IMG/VR virus record: IMGVR_UViG_3300020166_001479
Span: 1-21,800 of that record
Source of the DNA: a virus
DNA length: 21,800 nt
Direction: 5' to 3' (one strand)
Part shown: piece by piece, positions 1 through 12,300 of the stretch
How positions within the stretch are numbered: position 1 is the first letter of the stretch
Layout: every line of letters starts with the position of its first letter
Position numbers and translations under genes: made by a program
The notes under the pieces: generated by a model
Database searches by the model: none
What the model saw: the letters and a program-made list of their open reading frames with translations, nothing else
Told to the model about the DNA's origin: nothing

Positions 1-353
1 TTTTCAATGCCATTGCCTGCGCTAAAGTGTGCTCTTGTTTCGGCTGCGCTCGGACCAGTGTATGTAAAGACTCCAGTACTATTATTGTAGACTAATGAGC
101 CATCACCGCTAGCGTTAGTTGCCGAAAAGTGTGCTCTTGTTTCGGCAGCACTTGTACCGGTATATGTAAGCACACCTGTTGTGCTATCGTAAGCTAATGA
201 GCCATCACCGCTAGCATTGGTAACAGAAATTAACCCACGTACATCGGATGACGATAGTATTGTATCAGTTAAGTTCTCTAAATAGTCAAAATTACCGTCC
301 ATCTCGATATAAGTAAGTGGAGTTGTTTTGTCTCTGCGCAGTATCAGTGGCAT
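1..353 (-). CDS. Tail fibre-like repeat protein, N-terminal part (runs off window)
   Basis: A reading frame starts with ATG at 353-351 and stays open to position 1, giving about 117 residues of a longer protein. It begins MPLILRRDKTTPLTYIEMDG and then enters tandem 34-residue repeats of the type ASGDGSLxYxxxTGVxTYTG followed by SAAETRAHFSA. Repeats of this kind are known in tail fibres and other virion proteins of marine T4-like phages, where they probably form beta-rich fibre shafts. A ribosome site AAAGG lies 7 bases before the ATG, and a late-promoter-like AATAAATA lies 24 bases before it, overlapping the stop codon of the giant gene. Its place after the large baseplate gene suits a fibre or baseplate appendage. 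The C-terminus, which would carry any receptor-binding domain, is outside the window. The repeat family is recognised with fair confidence; the fibre role is inferred. Confidence 0.8.
   Translation of the reverse strand, partial: MPLILRRDKTTPLTYIEMDGNFDYLENLTDTILSSSDVRGLISVTNASGDGSLAYDSTTGVLTYTGTSAAETRAHFSATNASGDGSLVYNNSTGVFTYTGPSAAETRAHFSAGNGIE
24..227 (-). repeat. Two tandem 102-bp coding repeats (34 residues each)
   Basis: Two adjacent 102-base units, 24-125 and 126-227, are roughly 80% identical by eye. They share exact blocks of about 21 bases at 24/126 and 22 bases at 92/194. Each encodes one 34-residue unit with GDGSL, TYTG and AAETRAHFS. Degenerate flanking copies occur at 1-23 and just after 227 (VRGLISV in place of TRAHFSA). 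The period is a multiple of three and most differences are synonymous or conservative, so this is a protein repeat under selection and not a DNA-level repeat element. Confidence 0.9.
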
Positions 354-377
354 TTTTTTACCTTTAAGTTATTCTTA

Positions 378-385
378 TATTTATT
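378..385 (-). promoter_or_regulatory. Late-promoter-like motif AATAAATA before the fibre-like gene
   Basis: The minus strand reads AATAAATA, matching the NATAAATA late-promoter pattern reported for T4-like marine phages (T4 itself: TATAAATA). It overlaps the TAA stop of the giant gene (383-381) and lies 24 bases before the ATG at 353. That spacing resembles the one before gp6, leaving a short leader that holds AAAGG. Confidence 0.5.
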
Positions 386-3300
386 CAATGTATCCATCCT
401 CTACATATCCGGCTTGTATATATGTGTTGATTTCAGAATCGACTGCACTTCTAGAAACTACTATACCTGTTTTTTCTGTTAAGAATTTTGCCGGTATGGT
501 GTTTGCAGCTTGCAATCCAGTACCGTCACTAGGATTGTCTAATGTTTCGTTTTCGTTATACCATACATATGCACCTGCATCTAAGCCCTTACGACCTGGA
601 ATAACTGTACGTTCGCTAGCATCAATTACTAAATCGCCTACTTTATGTTGTGTCTGTGATCCAGTTCCGCTAGTTCCTCGACGTATTTGTCCTAGTGTGT
701 TTCCTGTTTTGGTATAATAAGTAATTCTTTCTGCATTAATAAACACTACACCGGGCATACTGTATTGTGGCCCAGGATCTGCTAAGTTGCTAGCATCTTC
801 GACTACTATTTCTGTATCTGTTAAATTTAGATTCCTTGCCAAGACAGTACTTTCCATAGTACTTAATCTATTATAACTTGTACTATTGTTCATGTCTTTA
901 AAGATCTGGAAAGTACTTGCAGTTTTGTATTCTGTTGCAATACTCCAAGTAATAACAATTACGTCAGTTTCGTTAATAACAATACTATCCGCAAAGTTAA
1001 TAAAACTGTCGGTTCCATTATTACTAACCGTGTAGTCAATGTTTGGAGCCATTTTACGACCATTAATTGAAACCATAATTTCTGATGAATTAGTTTGATC
1101 GCTATCAATTGGATAAGCAATATCTAATATGCTAACCGAGCTAGTGCTATCGAAAAGTTCATTATCAAATCCGACTGTATCAAATTTTATATCTACATCA
1201 GTAATTTTTGATAACTGTTCACTCCCAACAAACACTTTGGTTTTGATTCTATAGACATCATGTGAACTAAAGCTGGTAATTGCTAGCAAACTGCCATTGG
1301 ATACATCTATATCATCACTGATTCTAACAGTGTTGTCAGCAGCATCATAATAGTACTCGGCATCTGTTGTATAAGTGATACTAATGTTAGCGTTTGCTAC
1401 AGGTGCAACAAAGAAAGTTACAGTCGGAATACTACTGCCATCTGCGTCACTTAACTCATAATCGCTTGCATCCTGTCTGACTCCATCGACCCACACATTT
1501 ACTTCTGCAAATGTTAAGCTAGAATATTCTTCTGCTGCACTAGTTGGCAACTGATATACTGCAGTACTACCATCGCCTGTGTAATAATTTGTGTTTCCTG
1601 GGCGCAGGCGATTGCCATCAAACTCAACAACCAAAACAGTGTCTTTGCTACGGTCATAACGAATAGTTTCATCAAGTACAACAGATCTATTTACGTCAGA
1701 TACCATTTCTAGTTGTGTGTAAGGCTTACTGATAGTATTTTTATCAGAATTACTACTTCCAACAAAATGTATATGACTACCATCGCTTGGTGCATTATTA
1801 AACAATATAGCTGTTCTATTGCTGTCTTGAATGTCCAAGACAAGATCCCCGTCTTGCGTTTCGACTCCGTTAACCAACACTATATGATTAGCAATTTTAC
1901 TAAATGGGGCAATTGCTGTAAATGCAGTTGTGCTACCGTCAGCCTCGAAATGTTCATTGACTATAATGCTCTCACCTTGCAATCTAACATTATAGATTTG
2001 CAACACATCATTATCTGCTGGTGCCGATTCAAATACTATTTCGTTTGTGCTGTAGTCTACTGTATAACTCTGCGTTTGATTTGTAGCGTAGTAACTGCCT
2101 TCAGGTATACTGTTAGCAATGTATCCTGGCGCACCTGCCAATCTTGGATCGTCTTGTGCTGGTGTGTTGCCATCCTGGAATATGCTTCTAATAGTAGCAA
2201 GTGATGGTTTACTAATAGCTGTAGCAATATATGTGTTGTGAAAAGCATAGCCCAATGGGTTGTTTGCTTGTATGCCTGCTTGAGTGCGCATATCGTCTGT
2301 CCACTCAGGAGCAAGGCTTCCGCCATCCCATAATTCTGTGTACTCAAACATAGCAAAATTTAGTAGGAACAAGTATTCTTTTGCTGCTACTTCAAACGCA
2401 TCTGCGTCAGTTTTCCAAGCATCTGACGGACTTTGATAACCCGACGGGTCCCACTTGCCGGCATCGTATGCTTCTTCCATTGCCGCATATAAATCACCTG
2501 TCTGCCAATCAGAGGCTAAGAACTGATATAGTTTTATATCATCTGCAGGTAAACCATGCATATGAAGTGTGTGGAATACGTGTTCAATAACTTCTTGTGC
2601 GTCAATGTCACCATCGCCATACCCATCACCTGTCGAATTTAAATACCATACCATGTCATTTTGAACGGTATTATCAAACAAGTTAGTTAAGTTCCAACTA
2701 ATCACACCTGCGTCAGTTAAGAAGTTTGGAGTATAATCTGCTCCTGCACCTCTTGCTACTCTTTGTATAGTTGGCTGGCCTGCGTGATAAGTTCCTGCAT
2801 CGCCGCTAAGTGTTTGGATTAAGTTTCTTTGATATTCTTCGTTAATACCGGCACCATTTGGATCTGTAAACAATTCAACCATACGTGCTACTTTTTCCAA
2901 CCACGCATCTGGGACTGCTGTTTGTCCGCCCACTGTGCCAGCACCCATAACTCTTACACCATTGGTTGTAACTTCACGCTTGAAGAAGTCGCTACCATCG
3001 CCAGTAACATTGATAATTGTCCCATTGTTGTATTCTGGATCAGCTTCAGAACTAAACGCAACTTCTTGCCCACTGTCAGCAATATCTCTGTAGCGTGGTC
3101 CACCATTTTTCAAGTAAACCATAAAGTGGTCACCGATGTGATTGTTGTCTAAGTCGAACCCAAATCTTTTAGTGACTCCATTTGTGCGATAACTGGTTAA
3201 ATTCCAGTCAATTCCAAAATTAATATCTTGTGCGGCTGTGTTAGTTGCCAGAGTATGAACTCGGATATCTAGTGTGTCATACACCCTGCCTGGAACCATT

Positions 3301-6300
3301 TCCTCAGGAGCGTGACTATGATATGTGTCTAAGAACTTGCCGCCTTGTGTAATAATATCTTCTGGAGCAGTACCTAGTGTAGTATCAAGGAATTTACTGT
3401 ACAATGTTTGGTCTAGTACTGCAGGATCAATAACTGGTACACCTTCAGGTCCAATTACACTGCTATCTAAACCTTCAATATCAAAATTACTTGCATCAAA
3501 CCCTGGGTTCTGATTAAAGTTAGCGCCGGCTACGTTAATCCCCGGAAACACAACTCCATCGACTAGCTGCGACAAGTCTTTGCCTAGCATGCCATCATTG
3601 GGCTGATAAAATGCTGTAATTCTATCTAAGTGGCTTACTAAATCAGCACCAGACGATTCTGTTAAATTTTCACTGGTAAAACTACTGCCTGCAGTAAATT
3701 GCTGATCTACTAGGTACAACTTGTTGTTGTTTCCAATATATTCTCCTTGGTAGTAAGTTAAGCCTTTGGTCCATGGCAAAACACTACTCATAAAGCTAGC
3801 TAAACTTCCGTCCTCTGTTACTGTTGTTCCACTAACATCAATACTGTTTGTTCCAACACTAGCACCTAACTCTTGAATTGCAGTTTGTAACAACTCAGGT
3901 GTCCAGCCCCGGGTATCTCTACGTTCGTAAAACTGCACTCTTCCACTTGTATTGTCAACAAATCTATAGTTGGGAACACCGGCTACTGGATAAATGTCAG
4001 ATCCTATCCAAGCACCTTTGCTTAAAATATCTAACACTTCGTCAATTACACCGCCGGCTCCAGTTGTTCTGCTGATGCTTTCTGATTTTACATTAACATC
4101 TTCTCCTGATGCATTTTTAAAGTGTACTAGCCAACCTGCCGAAGTTGCAACACGATCAAATTTAATTGTAGTATCAAAACTTCTAACTTTAGTATTGACT
4201 AATCTTGGAGCAAGCAATGCAGGATCACTAGTTTCAATGCCAATAGTAATAGTTGGTGTTGTAATATAACCCGACCCAGGGCTAACTACTGTTACTGATG
4301 TAATGCTACCATTATTGATTGTTGCTTCGAGTTTTGCACCAGATCCGCCGCCGCCTGTAACTGTTAATACAGGAGGAACAATGTAACCACTTCCTTTATG
4401 GCTTACATCAACACTGCTCATTTGTAGTGTATAATTGTTAGTCCAGTCAATATATGGTTCTAGGTTTAGAACAATATCATCTTCTACAGTTTGCCCAGTT
4501 GGGCTACGATACTGATTAGTTGCAAAATTATAATATGCAGGCAAGTCAAAGTCAGTGGTTTTTGTACTTGCAGTATCAGTACCATTGTATGACAGAACAA
4601 ATTCTGATATTTTTGTATGATATGGCTTAACTTCGTTGATGTACTGCCTAATAGAATCTTGATTGTCTTGCTGATACACTGGTATTTGCTGTAATGCTCT
4701 TTGTGTCTGATTAACTTTAATCAAACTAGTTTTAAATGCCCAATCGTTGTATTGATTTTCAGTTACTGCATATTTTATCATATGCAAGAACCATTGGTTC
4801 TTTTCTACACTGTCTCCGTCAGCAAAGACCTTGTTGTACACACTGCGCATAATGTTTTGAATTTCAAGGCTTGGCCAATCATCAAACAGTTGTAATCCGA
4901 ACCCATCTTGGTCCCATCCTTGAAGATTCTTAGATGTTTTCCATATGCTTTCTTTAATTTGTATTGTTCCATTTTCTTGTTGTACTGTATTCCAAGAATT
5001 ATTTTGACGCAATACTATTTTAAATAAGCCGTCTCCGTTATCTCTAATTTTAACAAAGTCACCTTCACTAGCTGTTAGGCTTTGCAGATTGTATTCAAAA
5101 TCAACTACAGTTTCTACCACTGCTGGAACATCAACATCGGGGTCGCTCCAGTTAACATATTCAATATACCTAGCGTTATTATAGCTTTGTATACGATGCT
5201 TGACCCAGGTATTGTTTGCTTGTAAATTATAAATTACCCAACGATTTCTTGTAGTTTCGTCTGACTTTACTAATACCTTATATCCAGTTGCAAGTATTCC
5301 AGTAACCAAGTAATCTAGTTCTACACGATTATTTACAGCTTCGTTATATTCTGTAACGCTAGGTAACGGATCAGATGCTATTACATCAGAAATATCTTTA
5401 CTGTACACTGCCGAAATACTTACAAAAAAGCGATTCATATAAGCAATAGATTCTCTAACTGCACGAGCACGATCAACAAACATTGTTTGTCTTGGGCGGA
5501 AACCAATTCCATATTTTTCAAAATTATTAAGTGCAATGTCAGGTACTAAGTTTCCTTCTTTATCCTGACCAGCTAAACTGTCAATTAATTTTGTTACTGT
5601 TTTTGCAGTAGGAATACTATTTTTGTCGCCGTCGGCTATGATTTTATATTCGTTATGGAACACTCCATTATTTTGCGCAACATCATAATCAACTACAATT
5701 GCAGTATCATCTTGCACAAATCGACTTACGTTATAAATGCCAAAACAGTTGCTGTCATAAAAAGCAACAAATGGAACATTGTTTAATTTTGGATTAGATA
5801 TTAACTCTTCAATTTGCACAGTGCTTAGATTTCTGTTGTTTACTCCCTTAGGGGCACGTGTTTTTCCAACAACCCAAAAATAATATTTTGTATCAAATTT
5901 TCCAGTTTTTTGATTATATTCGCTAAACACATTAAAGTTGCTAGTATCTAGTGCATATGCACTTGGATTATTTGCATCTTTATAATTCTCAGGAGACTCG
6001 GTACTTTCTGTCCACTCGGCGCACATAATTGTACTTCCTGGAAAACTAAATCCCCAATTGGCAGCACGATATTCTATATCGTCTTGTGCATACTCAGTCC
6101 ATTGTGTTAATGCAGTATTCCACCATATTTCGTTTGAATGCTCGGAACCCCATACTACACCGCCAATGGCATTAGTTGTATCGCTGTATGTAGCTGGATC
6201 AATTTCTGTTTGATAAGATATTTCTTGTTTAGCTACACCTGTAACAAAACCCTTGGCTGGGTCAATTATGTCGAGATCGACAATTTTTTCTCCACTTACA

Positions 6301-9300
6301 GTGTTATACAAGTATACTTTATTAATTAGATTCAAGTCAAGTTTGGGAGATTCGCTGCGTAGCAATTCCCAAGTATCTTTAGCTGACGTATTAGTAAAAC
6401 TGTAAACAATTCCTCCAGTGCTGACTTCTTTGTAATCACTACCCGGTGCACCGACATATATTGTATTATTGCTAAAGTCAATTGCTGTACCAAATCTATC
6501 AAATTCTTTTATATCGTTTGGTGCTAGTTCTTCAGCTAAAATCAGTTCTGCCGGATTGTCAGCTGTAGAATTTGGTTTAGATATTAATTGATAAACAAAC
6601 ACACTTCCGCTTTGTGTTTTTAAAGAAGATATAGTTGTTGCAGTGTTATCAAAACTAGTTGCACCAGCATCGAACGTAGTTAGCAAACGTGCATCACCTT
6701 GATCCGAGCCAACCGCAAGATAGGACGCATCAGTATTAACTTTTACAACTTTACCAAAGTTATTATAGTTTTTATTCCTTGGGCTAGCAATTACTTGCTG
6801 TGATGCATATACATCAATTCCTGTGTCTGCAAAAAAGCTCCCTGCCACTGAAACTAAGTTTAGTTTGTCTGCAAATACTACCCGGTCAGTATCAATCTTT
6901 AGCTTGTTATTTGATGAACTAGCTGTTATACCCGGAATATTTGCTGTGTTGATTGTTTCGACTATACTAGCAAGATTATCCGAAGTACTAAATGAAACTA
7001 GGAAATTATTAATTAATAGTTTACTGCTAGAACTAATGACCGGATTTGCAGTTGTTCCGCTAACATTTCCAAAAAAGCGCCCTTGGTTAATAAACCTATG
7101 AACTTTGCCGCCGTCAATTGTAGAGTCATCTTCATATGGTGCACCAATATAAAGGCTACAATTATTTGGGCATAAGTCTAGGCTATATCCAAACTGTGCA
7201 GCAATCTGCGGATCTTCAAAATCGTCGATTGTTTCGGACAGTACAAAGTTATTGCTTTCAATTGTTACAATACTACCAGTGTCAGGGGCAGTTATGAAAG
7301 TAAAAGTATCATTGCCGGTAATAGTATAATCAGTTACAACTGTTTTTACAATGCCATCGACTGTTACTTTTGCATTTCCTTGTACAGCACTATCCGTTGT
7401 AAACACTTTTGTAGTTCCATTGGCATAGAAGCTTTCAATAGTCCTGTCAATAATGTAAACCTTGCCACTGTCAGTTAATAATGTACTGTGATCATCAGCA
7501 GTTGGCGATCCAATGATGACCTGACTTCCGTCGTCGCTGGTTGCTATGCTATATCCAAATTGATCTCCAGTACCGCTTGGTACGGTGATTTCTTCTACTA
7601 GGTTATAATGACTTTTTAGAAATACAGTTGCTTCGCCAAAATCGGGTGCCGTAGTAAAAGTTATATCGTTGCTACTTAATGTGTAGTCTCTAAACGGTAT
7701 TAACAACTTGCCGGCCGGGTTTACTATTTTAAGAGCATATATGCTACTAGGATCTGCTAAGTCACCTGTTAATGTAAACGTTGCAGTGCTGCCATCACAG
7801 GATAATGTCTGGAATGCGTTACCGGTAACTGTAATGTACTGGTAAGCCCATACTTTATTACTACCCGGTTGACCGACATACAACCAACCACCGTTGTTGC
7901 TTACTGCAACACTGCGCCCATACTCTCCGCTTGCATCTTGTGTACTTGAACTAAGTGCTTGGTCAATGATAAAGCTATTATTAGTGTCATGGACCGCAAC
8001 ATGCACATATCCCACATTACCACTCAGTGGACTACCTATTGCCGCAGTTCCAAAACTACTAGCAGACAGAGTTGCACCAAAATCAACTAATCCGGTACTT
8101 ATATTTTCTAATTTGGCATCTTCGGCTAGCACACCGGTAGTGGTATTTCTTTTAAAGGCTTGTACTGTAGATGTATTGTTACCAGCCAACAAGTAATTGT
8201 TGTTCCTAGCACTAGCTATACTTACACCAAGTTGGTCGTTGAGGCTTCTGGCTGACTCAACGTAACGGTTAACTGTATTATAACGACTTTGTTTTTCGTA
8301 TACACCCCAGCCAGCTTCAGTAGCGTTTTCAATATAAAATTGGTCACCATTGAGCCAGCCATTAGTTGGAGTTGACGAGCTTATGTCTGTAATGTTATCT
8401 TTATATAACTCTACTAATTTTAGTATCTCTCCATTTAAGTTTATTTGATTTTGAGCAGAAAAACTACTTTCTACAGTAAACGTTTTGTCATCAATTATTG
8501 TTTGAATATTATAGACATTAGAAAATCTTGATGAAGGATATGTTTTTACATAAACTCGGTCAGTATCTGTAAGTCCGTGAGCAGCATCAACTGAAATAGT
8601 TGCAATGCCATTTGCAGATATTGATATAGTGTTTAGCTGTATATTACTATCAGTGAATCTATAAACGTTCCATTCGTTGCTATCATTGCGTCCAATCCAT
8701 ACTCTGCTACCATCAACGACTTTATCGTCAATATCATTTGATAACTGATCAAAATTTGAACTCATATAATTAACTTCGTCAGTTCTAACAAAGCCTGCAC
8801 TTGTAAGGTCATTTACTTCACTTTTAGCATTTCTATAACTAATGAAATTTTTGCTATAAGGACGCTTGTAGGTCAATAAATCTTTTTGTTTAAAACTAAA
8901 TCTGCCGGTTGTTGGAGTGTCATTTGCATCTAATACTTCAACTACAACAGGATTTTTAATACTATCTTTGTTTAAATTTAATGGTACTCTTATCTGTGCT
9001 ACATTATCAGTAATACCATATGATCCGTCACGTACTGCCCATTGTTCGAATATTTCAGCTTTTCCGTCAAAGTTATCTAACTTTGCTCTCAACAGCTTAT
9101 CCAAGCTGTTGTTACTACCTTTTTGTCGTATCATGCCTTGATAGAACTTAACTTGGCTTGTATCACTAATTCCTAAATTGTCAAGGTATTGTCTCGGCGA
9201 GAATCCAATTAATCCTTTGCCTAGCTTATCAGCGTCAAGTTCTAAGTTTGTATCATTAAAATCATAAAAACTCTTGGGTTGTGCAGAACGATTTGCTAAG

Positions 9301-12300
9301 TTTGGCAGTAGTGTACTATTAAGTTGATTATATTCAGTAATTAACCAGCTACTGGTATCAAATGTCGTCGCTCCTGGTATGTTTTTGCTAGCTACATAAT
9401 ATAGATTTTTATAAGTTACAATTTCGCCTTTGTAATAGTTTTTACCTTTTTTCCAAGCTTGAACATTATTGTCATTAATAATAAATCCTGCAGCGCCAAA
9501 TGTGCCATCCCAATCGGCAGTTTTAAATCCTGTGATTTTAATTCTATACTGTCTATTGCCTAGCTCAGGCTGATAGATAATGTCATTGAACTGTGTTTTG
9601 TTATTAAGACATATAACATGTTCGTAATCTACAACGTCTAGGTCAGCAAGGTAAATTCCCTGGCCGTTACTAGTTTTTAAACTAAAGTTTCTACCATCTC
9701 TGCTAGCAGTATACTGATTGGTTGATATAATATCAAAATTGTTGTTAAGTATTCTACTACCATATGGTCTATTACTTATTGCGTCAACTGCACCTCTACT
9801 AGAACGATACTCTAGTTCATCGCCCATTGGACTAAGAGTTATAACAATATTGTCTTCCCAACCTTGTTGACTCCAGAACAAAAATTCTTCCGCAGCTAAG
9901 TCCCAGTTGTGTAATTTATTTTCGCCTTTGACTTTTCTGTTGAAGTTGAAGCCTAGACGTTCTAAATGTCGTCCATAACTAACTAAAAAGTCTATTACTT
10001 CTGCTTTGCTAGAAAATTCTGTGTTGTATGGCACAATGGCAGTTTTTCCATTGCCATTTTTTGCTACTTCAACAGTGCTACTTCCTGCCGAAATAACTTT
10101 AGTTTGACGATTATTGCTACTTGGCTCGATTACAAAGTACGGTCTATTTTGGTCGTAACCTGTTACAGAATATCCGCTGCCTACATTAGTTACAATAACT
10201 CCACTATAAGTTAGACTTACTCTAGGAGAACTTTTTATTAATTTAATACTAAAATCGTTATCTGGAATCAAAACACTACTGTTTGTACTGTTAGGACTAC
10301 TTTGATCAGCAAATAGTTTAAGATATTTCTTATCACTATATCCGCCTAGTTTATATGCAAGTCTTATATCTATATTTCTTAATTTCTTGCCGACCTCTTC
10401 AGTGATATCAAGATTCATGCTTTTAGCATAATCAGAAATCCAATTCAAATAACCACTGCTACGAGTAACTACACCATTAACAACTTCGCCGTTTACATAC
10501 TCGACTTTTCTACGAATGCCTGTGCTACGGAATTTCCATTGCTGGTTGCTATCACTGTACTTTTCAACAATTTGATCGTTTGTATCTCTGAGCTGTCCAA
10601 AATATTCTGCAGGTTTACACAATGCTAGAGCTAACTGAATTGCATAAGGATATTCACTACTTTGGTTCCATGCTGACTCAACTGGGCTAGCATCTCCAAA
10701 TTTCCAAGGACCTTCTGTATCTATACTAGTATTTGCTGCTAAACTTTCAAACGGTGATAAAAGTTCTCCGCTATCGTTTACTGGGATAATACGTTTTAAC
10801 CCGGGACGAGCATATCTACTATCAGTGCCTTGTCTTGCACCGGCTCTAATTTTGCCTACTTCTAAGTCGTCCCATAACACTGAGTTACCATTTGTATAAG
10901 GAGCAGGACCATATTCATTTTTCCACCATGATGGTTCTTCTGCAAAACCAAGCATTTCCCATGGTCTAAGATTTGGTTGTTCTGTATCGTAATAATAGCG
11001 ATACAATCCTCTCCAGTAACCAGCTATCATTTTACTATTACTATTACGTTCAGTAAATTGATTATAATTCCAAGTAAAAGAATCATTGCTATCAAAATTA
11101 TCGTAGTTGGTTAATTGTAAATTATTTTTGCCTAACCACGTTCCAAAATTAGAGCTTAGTATATTATCAAACTCAGCTTTGTTGTAGTCAGTAACTCTGA
11201 ATGCACCAGGTATGTTACTACGAATATCAAACAAATCTTCGTTGTATCTATTTTTGATATTATTGTATATACGTTTTTCTAATTCTAATATAATCGAGTC
11301 TCTATAATCATTGAATGCAACTGTAAGACTACCATCGTGTCCTCGAATTACAGATCTGACAGATCCTGTATACCCATCAGTGACCATTGAAGGTATTGTT
11401 GATGGATATAGCCCTAATTTAGAAGGAGTCGGAGGAACATGCATACCATCGGTATTACTAAACTCACGTATTTCTATTACATCGCCATCGTTAAGAGCAA
11501 CGTAATACATATTACTATCTGGTCTTTCTGGTGCTATATTTAGTACAACCACTGGTTGTGTTTTAGAAAATGTGTAATCTTTTCCATACGTTAATTGCTG
11601 TCCATTGATATAAACTGTTACAGCACGATTGCTTGACGTAGTAATATCAAAAGCACTACTGAGATAGTATGTGCCAATAGTATTGTTAGTAACAGTATAC
11701 AACAACTTAGTATAGTCGTTACCGCCTGGTACCATATCGCTGTAATAGAACGGAAACATTTCGTTTTTGTTCTGGAATAAATTTGTTAATATCTCGTCAA
11801 CACTTTTAACAGGGTCAGTGTAGTCTGTCAATGGCATGTCTTCTGCTAGCTTAATAAATTTATTCTTAAAAACCGAATACTCTCGTTGTGCATATAATAA
11901 ACTTTCTACAAAGTTTGCTTTTGTATCATTTAAGAATAGGTTTGCTAAATGCGGAGCACCTGCGTTTTGTGATATTTTGCCGCCATTAAGTTTTACATTT
12001 GGTAAATCTTTAATGTTGTTACTTCCTTGAAAGCTTCCTGTTACTCCATTGGTTTTAGTAAATGACTCCCCTATGTGATTTCTTAGTTGACCAAGTGTTA
12101 GCTCAACAATGTCTTGGTTTTTTGCATTGTTTTCTAAATTACTAGGAATTTCCCAATAACTGCTATTGGTGTAGTTGTTACTAAACACTTTAACATCAAG
12201 CTTGTCGTTTACTGCTAAGTCTTTATTTAAATCAAGAAATCCAATATTTCCCTCAATTGAAATGTCAAAATCTTTAGTTAGTAGTGCAACATTATTTTTG

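Noticed and set aside
24-227. Possible CRISPR-like or intergenic direct repeats
   Set aside because: The repeats are contiguous, have a period that is a multiple of three, and encode a protein repeat. There are no spacers.
328-717. Plus-strand frame of 129 codons
   Set aside because: It lies antisense to the giant gene's C-terminus and the fibre gene start, with low-complexity composition and no ribosome site. It is a shadow frame.
2057-2356. Minus-strand 99-codon frame within the EF-hand insert region
   Set aside because: It is an alternative frame inside the giant gene. The giant frame encodes a coherent domain here, and the shadow product is Gln/Thr/Leu low complexity.
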